Source: Hofstenia miamia
Lineage: Eukaryota > Xenacoelomorpha > Acoela
Length of the DNA stretch: 64,000 nucleotides
Assembly (NCBI GenBank): GCA_004352715.1
Contig: SCFE01000096.1
Coordinates: 922,153 to 986,152 of the forward strand
Direction: 5' to 3'
Part shown: piece by piece, positions 56,155-64,000 of the stretch
Layout of the letters: the number at the start of each line of letters is the position of its first letter
How positions within the stretch are numbered: position 1 is the stretch's first letter
The notes under the pieces: generated by a model
Seen by the model: only the letters and a program-made list of their open reading frames with translations
The model's database searches: none
What the model was told of the DNA's origin: nothing
Made by a program: the position numbers and the translations under genes

Positions 56155-58133
56155 GCAACAATCCTGTGCATGAATTATGTGATTCCATAGGGTATCTGAG
56201 CTGTAATGAGGTCTGAGACATTCAATTGTAGTATCTGATAAGAAAAGATTAGTAGTTGTGCATTCCATATCAAAAGCAAGTTGTGAGTGTTGCTAGAGTA
56301 AAAGAGATATATCTGTTTTAGTCCAAGCTTTGGTAAAACATGTTTTCATATAAGAAATGCTGTTGCTTTCTTTCATAACAATGTATTGGCAATCCACTAT
56401 TATTGCATCAACAGAGGTAGATTTAATAACACATATCAGATAAATGGATGCATCTGTTTTAATCCATTCCAGTTTTGGTGGTAATATTTCAGTGCCTAAT
56501 TTTTTGAGATTATTTTCTTTGATAGTTGTTTGATGGTGTGGAGTCAAATGTATCTCTGTAGATAGCATGATGTCTTTGTTTATTTGCAACTGTTGTGGTG
56601 ATTAAATGGATTGCTTCATGATTTAGTATAATCTTTTCTATATTTGAGGGTAGTAGTCAGTGTATTGTATGAGCTTTCTGGGTAAAATTTGCTGTGATAA
56701 TTAAATAAAATTTTGTTTTTGATTACCAGGACACATTTACTTAATTTATCATAGTAATTGAGCATTGAGTGCTGTTGGTGACAAATGAGATGGGTCAATG
56801 ATAATGGTGTATTAGTATCTGGTAGAGAGTATAATTTTGTATCACAGGTTGCTCCCCACATGTATTTCCTGCATGTATCTGATAGCATATGAATGTCTCT
56901 TGTTGCAATCACCAGTTTTTTGCTTATGAGTGTGATCAGTAAGGAGCCAAGAGGGTTTTCCTTATTGATAATACATGAGTAATATTTTTCAAAAAGATTA
57001 CCAGGTTTAGTTTGTTTTCCCTGAAGTGACATCAGTAAGAATGTTCCATATAAAAGCCAATTCTTTAATCATATGGAGATAGGAACAACTGAGATTTCAT
57101 GGTAGTTTCTTTGTTGGATGGAGTGCTGGATTTTGTGAGATATATGAAACTCTAAGTTAGCATCTTCAGTTAGATATATCACAATTAGCCACAGTCCTGA
57201 TTTGGAATTGACATCTGGTGCTCATAGTTCCTCAAAGAAAGCTTTGTTGTATGTTGTGTAGTAATCATTGTGCAGAATAGTGATATTTACTGGAAGGCAT
57301 TGAGATGTTAATTTGAGGCCAGTTATTTTCAGTTGGATTTTCTGCTTTGATGTTAATCCAAATATTGGCAATATCATTTAGGTGTTGATTGATTGTGTAA
57401 ATGCAAAGCTGACATGAATGTTGGTAATGTTAGCAGGTGCTGGTTTTTCTGTGATTAATTCATACAATTGTGCTTGAAGTAAGATATCCACTGCTAAATG
57501 TTTATCAACCATAATTCAATGACATGGGCATATTCTGTGTAGATAAATATTGATATGTATTAATGCTGCCATTGAGGAATTGTAATCTGGTAAACTGAGT
57601 ACAGCAAAATTAGTAGGATGGATAATAAAGAAATTGTCTAAACTTAATTTGAGTTCATACAGTTCTGCTCCAATTAGGTGTTTTTTAATAGTATCCAAGA
57701 TAACAAGAGTGAGTTTGATGTGAGAGGCTTTAGCAAATTTGTATGCAAAAGATACTTTCTCTATTAGTTTGGTATCTGTAAGTTCTTCAGTTTTAATAAA
57801 GTAAGTAAGTAAATTTTCAAGAGAAAGATTAATTTCCAATTGAATGATTAAATTGTCTTTGTAAGTAAGTAAATGGTGGAGATTAGTAATATGAAACTCT
57901 GCATCAAAGTTAGTGTGTACAGTACTGTGATAGTAAGATTGGTTCATTTCTTCTAACATCTTGTGTGTATAAAAGATAAGAGTGTTAATAGCTGGACAGT
58001 TTTCAGTATCTATAAGATAAGGTAATACAGAACAACTAACTTTATGATTAAGAGTATACAATTGCTTTTTATGAATATTTTGTCTCCAGAGATAACTGTG
58101 ATTCAGTGATGTAATGTGTGGTTCTGTTGGCAA
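56155..58133 (-). pseudogene. ORF3 of the second element lineage
   Basis: Follows integrase with 26 bp between the two open frames. Open stretches: 58,133-57,516 (205 codons), 57,032-56,616 (138) and 56,589-56,293 (98), joined by regions with few stops; total about 660 codons. Motifs shared with copies a and b: FAVLSLPDYN (compare IAIMPMPMN), CRKYMWGATCDTKLYSL, IHLTPHHQTTIKENNLKKLG, EWIKTDA and SQLAFDMECTTTN. No transmembrane segment, signal peptide or known domain is evident, so it does not look like a classical envelope protein. The SGNH-like end is absent; the LTR follows directly. Function unknown. Confidence 0.7.
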
Positions 58134-58159
58134 TGAAGTAGGGGTTTAGCTTTTCAGAG

Positions 58160-58690
58160 TTAAACATATGAAAGAAAAGCACACCATTGATTCTGCCATT
58201 CTAATGAGTGTTGCTGAGAGGCAGATCTATGTGAAGATATGGAACTAGCGGGGATGACATTTTTTATATTGGGTAGTGCCAATGGTTGTAACACTGACTC
58301 TTCTGCTATGCTGCTCTCCAATTTTTGTTTTACAATATGCTCAATGTCCATATCAGACAGAACATTTTTGTTAAACATGCAAATGGTTTTGTGTATCTCT
58401 TGTAATTGCTGCATCAAGTCTTTGATGTAATCATTTTTAGGTAAAGGTTTATATTGTTTATACATTATTGCTAGTGGTGTATTTGCTTTGTGCCTGTATG
58501 TTTTTTTGAAATGTGTGAGACCAGTTGTGGAGTGAATGCTAGTGTTATAAAAGTATTTCATATGGGGAAGTATATATCTCCAGTATTTGCCTCCAACTTT
58601 GGAAGTTGAGCTTAATTAAAGTTCTGTTAAGTTGTTCTACTGTGCTGTTGCTTTGCTGATGGTAAGGTTCCACATATTGTCAAGTGATAG
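58160..58690 (-). pseudogene. Integrase C-terminal half (second lineage)
   Basis: From 58,690: EPYHQQSNSTVEQLNRTLIK (the third catalytic-residue helix; the usual ER/EN glutamate is displaced to E-Q). Then, in the 133-codon open frame 58,561-58,160, YNTSIHSTTGLTHFKKTY, the standard Gypsy integrase sequence after the core, and a Q/S-rich tail. The N-terminal half is lost at the adjoining LTR (58,691). Confidence 0.85.
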
Positions 58691-60013
58691 TGTAGAATCC
58701 TGCCATTGCACTTTTCATATTTATCTCAGAGTAATTTATTACTTTTCATAGTTAATACAACAAGTAAGCTTGACAAGCTCCTAATTCTCTCCTTCCAATT
58801 GAGTGTTTGTTCAATTAACTTAAATTAATAAACATTAGCTTTTCTAAATGTATAACTCACAACAACTTGTTTAGATAAAGAGTGATAAATGGAAAACAGG
58901 ATCAACACCTGAAGAACTGCCATGTGATTCCAGATGCATATAGATCAGTTACAACTACAGATTGCACTTGAACTTTGCCAGGAAAACCATTGATGGAATT
59001 GGTGTGTAAATAGGGAACTCAGTGATTGGGAACTCATGACTGCTTAGTAATTTAGTGCATTGATTGTTTTTGTTATTATGCATATGTAAAGATAATCAAA
59101 TACAGCAACCATGATGCTTTAGCTTGTTATCAAGCCTTACATATAATAGCCCTACAGATATAATAATACATGCTAGCCCTTCATACATGTAAACAATCAA
59201 TGCCGTTGGCAAGAAAGCAAATGCATAAGTTGGCCAGAGGTCTATGAGATAAAACAATGAGCAACTTAAATCAAATACCAAAGTAATAATAACTATAAGG
59301 TAAAAACATGAGCTAACTAAATAACTCACTGTAATATAAAACCATAAATAAATAGGATTCAGTAATAGGGTAATAACCATGTAGAGCAAAGTAAGTAAAT
59401 CATAATAATTGACAAGCAATGAGGAGTATGAAAGCTATAACAGAGAAAAACCCCTATACCTATTTGTAACCTAAAAGCACTGTAAGGAAATTACAGCTAT
59501 CACCCTCACTGCCATTGAATAGCTGTTTGTGAGGCTGCTCCAGCATTCCTTTAAATGGATGTGGGAACCACTGTACAATTACCTCTAGTACTTAAACATT
59601 TAGCTTTCCATAAATTATGAAATAACCTGACAAGAGAAGAAGTAAATCCAAACTAAATTCATTCATCAATTTTCTTAACAATTGTAACATATTTATAGCA
59701 CTTTTTAGTAAATAATCAAATACTCAACTAGTACCTGTTTGATCAACTCTTGTTTACAATTTTCTTTCGTAATTTAGTTCTGCTATTAATTACACAATAT
59801 CAGTGTTAATTAGAGTACACTGTTTGGTCATCTTTGTTTTTGCCAAATACTGTTGAGCAAAATTTAAATATAAACTACATAAAACAATTTACAAATCAAA
59901 TAATCAATCATAATCATGCGTTTACATATTAATCATTATAATAATTAGTCTTAGTTACATCCATCTTTTCTCTTATTTTGGCCACACATGATTATCTGAT
60001 GTATTATGCCACA
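58691..60013 (-). mobile_element. LTR-I, complete (1323 bp, minus)
   Basis: Begins TGTGGCATAATACATCAGAT at 60,013 and ends GGCAGGATTCTACA at 58,691 on the minus strand (TG...CA). Matches 62,722-63,262 over its first 540 bp and 61,532-61,721 at its end. No target duplication (ATAG versus CAAT), and no polypurine tract before it. Contains the 107-codon hydrophobic open frame 59,419-59,096. Confidence 0.8.
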
Positions 60014-60409
60014 CAATTCTATGAGTTCCCATTCACTTTTAAATTGTTTTTGATCAATGTTTATTTTGATCCATAGTCTTTTCACAATTTTCCAGAGTTC
60101 TCCTATGTCTACTAACAGGGTTGAAACTGCTGGTGATGGTTGGAAGTGTTGAGTTGTAAGCAGTGTTTCCTCTGCTGATTGTGCTTTTGGCTTGGGGTTG
60201 ATAATTCAAGATAGCTGCCATCATGATATCTGGCTTGTTAAGATATGGGGCACTTCTTTTAATACATTCTAAAGCCCCAAAAAATAAGTGTTCTTGGTTT
60301 AAATAACTTCCATATCTCTACAGCTGCTTTGATTCATATTGATTTATCCTTACACAGAGTGTGCTCATATCACTGTATTATGATCAACAAGCCCTTGCCC
60401 TGCTATTAT
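60014..60409 (-). pseudogene. Probable ORF3 3' end of another copy
   Basis: On the minus strand, HLFFGALECIKRSAPYLNKP, DIMMAAILNYQPQ and then, in another frame, LLVDIGELWKIVKRLWIKIN run up to the LTR start. Position before an LTR-I and the helix-rich charged composition suggest the C-terminal end of ORF3 or an equivalent. Homology to the other copies is not clear by eye. Confidence 0.4.
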
Positions 60410-61300
60410 TGTAGAATCACAGGGGAGCTCTGGCTACTCTAGTGGTACTGGGTAACTCAGAAAATTAGATCAAAGGTTGCAAATTCTACCATAGCAGAGA
60501 GTGACCCACATTCCAACAGAAAACATACATTGGTGGTTCACAAATTTTGCCTAACAAATAAAGAAATTCTATTCCAAAAAGAACTTCAGCAGTGGCCAAT
60601 TCACATGGAATCACATTGAACCCATCCTTACTCACCAAGGTGCTAATTATGTGTCTCAAGTATTAATTTTTAGCTCAATGAACAATTTATCTCAGAGTTA
60701 TCTCAGCTCATGTAAATATATAATAAATAACAGGCACATAATTGCTGTGCATTCACATTCTCCAATGGCATTGTATATCTGCAGAGTGTAAATTATTAAG
60801 TGCATGTACAAACAGATCAAATAAAATATATTATTCCCTACAAGTAATCATAACCTAAAGTGGCCACAATTTGGGCTGTCACCATTAAAGAGCTAATTTT
60901 TGCCTGAGACCTGGTGCAGTTTCCTCCATGAATTGTCACTGGATCTTAAACAACAGTTATCATTAACAAATCTTTAATCAAAGAATCTAAAGGGGGTTAA
61001 TAGATAAATAATTGAAAAGACCAAACACAGTAGAAGGAAGCTGAATTTATTGTGCACATCACTACATTGACTCAGATATTTATTACAAAAATCTGTACTT
61101 ATTACCTGACTTGTTTACAATTTCAAAGCACAGTTTCCCTTGCAAAGTTAAATGAGCAATTCACATGTAAATCAAAGCAAGGGGACAAAAACTAACACTA
61201 TCAAATTAACTACACTCAAAATTCATACATTGATTAAAAGAAATGGATACAAATAAGGTAGCAGCAAATCAAAGAATCAAAACGTCAAAGAGATGTAACA
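60410..61300 (-). mobile_element. Divergent LTR, possibly related to type II
   Basis: TGTTACATCTCTTTGACG at 61,300 down to GTGATTCTACA at 60,410 (minus). Contains AATAAATTCAGCTTCC (about 61,045) and an ACATGAGCTGAGATAACTC segment echoing LTR-II. Flanks ATAA and CCAT do not match as target duplication. Limits tentative. Confidence 0.4.
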
Positions 61301-61531
61301 CCATGTCAGAGTACCAAAAATAATAAGTTCGAAAAAATAGGGCCCAAGTGACTCTACATTATTATCTCATCTTCATAACATTCCTATCATTATTCAGTTG
61401 AAAGATTTCTAAATTACATATTGCATATCTAAACAACCAGAAGAGATCAACCACAAAAATGCAAACATTAGGAAATCATCACCATTCCTATCTCTACCAA
61501 ACTAAAAAATTGGCTTTTGTTTAAGAACTAA
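61301..61531 (-). other. Segment between LTR-I and the divergent LTR
   Basis: Would be the leader or target flank after the LTR-I end at 61,532. No primer-binding site could be recognised. Confidence 0.3.
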
Positions 61532-63262
61532 TGTAGAATCATGCCAACTCGCCGTGAGGGCCGTACTTATAGAAAACTATTACTTTTCTTAGATTAAACT
61601 GAACGCGAGGTTGACAATTTTCCAATTTCTCTCCTCTACTGTAAATGCGTGGTTCATTAACCTATTTAATATACCAGAGCCTTTGTAGCTACTTAGTTAA
61701 CCAAACTTATTTAGATCAAGTNNNNNNNNNNNNNNNNNNNNNNNNNNNNNNNNNNNNNNNNNNNNNNNNNNNNNNNNNNNNNNNNNNNNNNNNNNNNNNN
61801 NNNNNNNNNNNNNNNNNNNNNNNNNNNNNNNNNNNNNNNNNNNNNNNNNNNNNNNNNNNNNNNNNNNNNNNNNNNNNNNNNNNNNNNNNNNNNNNNNNNN
61901 NNNNNNNNNNNNNNNNNNNNNNNNNNNNNNNNNNNNNNNNNNNNNNNNNNNNNNNNNNNNNNNNNNNNNNNNNNNNNNNNNNNNNNNNNNNNNNNNNNNN
62001 NNNNNNNNNNNNNNNNNNNNNNNNNNNNNNNNNNNNNNNNNNNNNNNNNNNNNNNNNNNNNNNNNNNNNNNNNNNNNNNNNNNNNNNNNNNNNNNNNNNN
62101 NNNNNNNNNNNNNNNNNNNNNNNNNNNNNNNNNNNNNNNNNNNNNNNNNNNNNNNNNNNNNNNNNNNNNNNNNNNNNNNNNNNNNNNNNNNNNNNNNNNN
62201 NNNNNNNNNNNNNNNNNNNNNNNNNNNNNNNNNNNNNNNNNNNNNNNNNNNNNNNNNNNNNNNNNNNNNNNNNNNNNNNNNNNNNNNNNNNNNNNNNNNN
62301 NNNNNNNNNNNNNNNNNNNNNNNNNNNNNNNNNNNNNNNNNNNNNNNNNNNNNNNNNNNNNNNNNNNNNNNNNNNNNNNNNNNNNNNNNNNNNNNNNNNN
62401 NNNNNNNNNNNNNNNNNNNNNNNNNNNNNNNNNNNNNNNNNNNNNNNNNNNNNNNNNNNNNNNNNNNNNNNNNNNNNNNNNNNNNNNNNNNNNNNNNNNN
62501 NNNNNNNNNNNNNNNNNNNNNNNNNNNNNNNNNNNNNNNNNNNNNNNNNNNNNNNNNNNNNNNNNNNNNNNNNNNNNNNNNNNNNNNNNNNNNNNNNNNN
62601 NNNNNNNNNNNNNNNNNNNNNNNNNNNNNNNNNNNNNNNNNNNNNNNNNNNNNNNNNNNNNNNNNNNNNNNNNNNNNNNNNNNNNNNNNNNNNNNNNNNN
62701 NNNNNNNNNNNNNNNNNNNNNCCTAAAAGCAGTGTAAGGAAATTACAGCTATCACCCTCAATGCTGTTGAATAGCTGTTCATGAGGCTGCTCCAGCATTC
62801 CTTTAAATGGATGTGGGAACCACTGTGCAATTACCTCTAGTACTTAAACATTTAGATTTCCATAAATTATGAAATAACCTGACAAGAGAAGAAATAAATC
62901 CAAACTAAATTTTTTCATCAATAATCTCAACATTTGTAACATATTTATAGCACTTTGTAGTAAATAATCAAATACTTGACTAGTACCTGTTTGATCGACT
63001 CTTGTTTACAATTTTCCCTTGTAATTCAGTTCTGCTATTAATTATGCAACGTCAGCATTAGAGTATGCTGTTTGGACATCTTTGTTTTTGCCAAATACTG
63101 TTGAGCATAATTTAAATATAAACTGCATAAAACAATTTACAAATCAAATAATCGATCATAATCATGTGTTTACATATTAATCATTATAATACTTTAGTCT
63201 TAGTTACATCCATTTTTCCTCTTATTTTGACCACACATGATTATCTGATGGATTATGCCACA
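61532..63262 (-). mobile_element. LTR-I, interrupted by the assembly gap
   Basis: 5' end TGTGGCATAATCCATCAGAT at 63,262 directly after a polypurine tract; 541 bp run to the gap edge at 62,722. The 3' end (61,721-61,532) closes with GGCATGATTCTACA. Both parts match the complete LTR at 58,691-60,013. Confidence 0.8.
61722..62721. other. Assembly gap (1000 N)
   Basis: Exactly 1000 N. By comparison with the complete LTR-I the missing sequence should be about 590 bp. Confidence 0.99.
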
Positions 63263-63272
63263 CTCCCCCTCC
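63263..63272 (-). promoter_or_regulatory. Polypurine tract
   Basis: GGAGGGGGAG immediately before the TGTGG start of LTR-I on the minus strand: the plus-strand primer of LTR retrotransposon reverse transcription. Best evidence for the true 5' boundary of LTR-I. Confidence 0.8.
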
Positions 63273-63279
63273 AGCGTAG

Positions 63280-64000
63280 CTAATTAAGGATGACCACTCT
63301 TTCTCCATGTACCATTTCTGCTGCTTTCTTAATGATAACATTGGCTTCTTTCATCTCCCAACTGACTTTCTCATACTGCTCTTCTTTAGTGATTTTCAGT
63401 AACACGTCTTTTTCAGTTGTCAGCATCTTTTTGTGTTTAAGAAACAAAGGGTTCTTTAAAGACTTTGATATTGTACACATACTTCGCAACTCATTGAGCT
63501 TTTCATTGAATATTCCATAGTACTTCCTTTTATGGCTATCATCAACGTCATTATCACATCGATTCTGCTAGTATGTGCTAAGTCAGGATGAATCGTTGTA
63601 TTTGGGTAAAAGAACTCATATGTTGATCTTAATGACTTATATTTTCCAAGACTCCTTCTTCACTAATTTCTTCTGGCTCGTTCTTTCCCAATCTCACCAT
63701 AGTGATGATTTCAATACATCGCATTACGTCATAATACCAATACAGTGAGCTCCATAGTTCTCCTCATATGATATCATTTATTCCTGAGAACAATATTACT
63801 GTCTGTGTCATTCGTTTCTCAATCTCACTCCAAACTTTTTGTATCTGCTTATGTATTGGTTCTCCTTCACGATACAAATCATATGGTGTTACTTGCCCTT
63901 CTATGAAAATTCTTTCTTTGTTGTTGTTTTTTAATAGGCTTTCTTTGGATTTCTTGTATCACTCATCATTTACAGTTTTCTCTGCTGCCTGTTGATTATT
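63280..64000 (-). pseudogene. ORF3 C-terminal region, SGNH-like (copy c)
   Basis: Enters from the right edge. Minus strand: ERIFIEGQVTPYDLYREGEP (about 63,915), VILFSGINDII (about 63,795, then a stop), YYDVMRCIEIITM, LGKNEPEEI, STYEFFYPNTTIHPDLAHTS (about 63,620), and the final open frame 63,489-63,280 (CTISKSLKNP, TTEKDVLLKITKEEQY, EMKEANVIIKKAAEMV). The stop at 63,280 lies 8 bp before the polypurine tract. It gives the natural 3' end that copy b lacks. Frameshifts and a stop make it inactive. Confidence 0.7.

Noticed and set aside
56155-58133. ORF3 as a classical envelope glycoprotein
   Set aside because: No signal peptide, fusion segment or membrane anchor is visible, only its position fits.
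61645-62798. Open frames across the second 1000-N gap
   Set aside because: Same reason; the flanks are LTR-I sequence.

Overview
The window is an AT-rich (roughly two-thirds A+T by eye), repeat-dense animal nuclear genome segment. The two intact genes are metazoan families (a type II transmembrane C-type-lectin-like protein and a class A GPCR). The surrounding repeats, LINE, hAT, pogo-type, Harbinger-type and Ty3/Gypsy-type elements, are typical of invertebrate genomes. The species cannot be named from the sequence; an AT-rich aquatic or early-branching invertebrate would fit. Nothing bacterial, no CRISPR array, no tRNA or rRNA was seen.

Layout. 1-1186: decayed LINE endonuclease/reverse transcriptase on the minus strand. 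1.2-8.6 kb: repeat relics, including the C-terminal dimerisation domain of a hAT transposase (5.4-5.8 kb). 8.6-10.3 kb: single-exon triple C-type-lectin-domain gene (minus). 10.7-11.9 kb: 623-bp exact tandem duplication separated by one N, probably an assembly join. 12.2-14.2 kb: two LINE remnants tail to tail around a CT microsatellite. 14.3 kb: 98-bp near-perfect foldback element with TTA duplication. 15-20.9 kb: mostly featureless, with a 122-bp gap. 20.9-22.9 kb: a third LINE remnant (minus). 24.5-25.5 kb: intact single-exon GPCR (minus) with a TATA-like box just upstream. 27.8-29.7 kb: a pogo/Tigger-type non-autonomous element followed by a frameshifted hAT transposase. 30-37 kb: low-content DNA with small duplications and candidate non-autonomous elements.

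37.1-64 kb is a pile-up of Ty3/Gypsy-like LTR retrotransposons in both orientations. Two LTR types can be separated: LTR-I (about 1.32 kb), which belongs to the gag-pol-ORF3 elements, and LTR-II (about 1.15 kb), which is found as solo copies inserted into those elements. Coding parts seen are coiled-coil gag, zinc knuckle, aspartic protease, RT, RNase H, integrase, and an extra ORF after integrase that I call ORF3. All copies are broken by stops, frameshifts and deletions. Two assembly gaps of exactly 1000 N lie here (47,210-48,209 and 61,722-62,721).

The most unusual signal is ORF3. It sits where an envelope gene would sit and is shared, with recognisable motifs, by two clearly divergent element lineages. 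In one lineage it ends in a stretch with two motifs resembling blocks III and V of SGNH/GDSL hydrolases (GIND and DLAH), close to the polypurine tract and LTR. Its function is unknown. The two host genes show no sign of functional linkage to each other.
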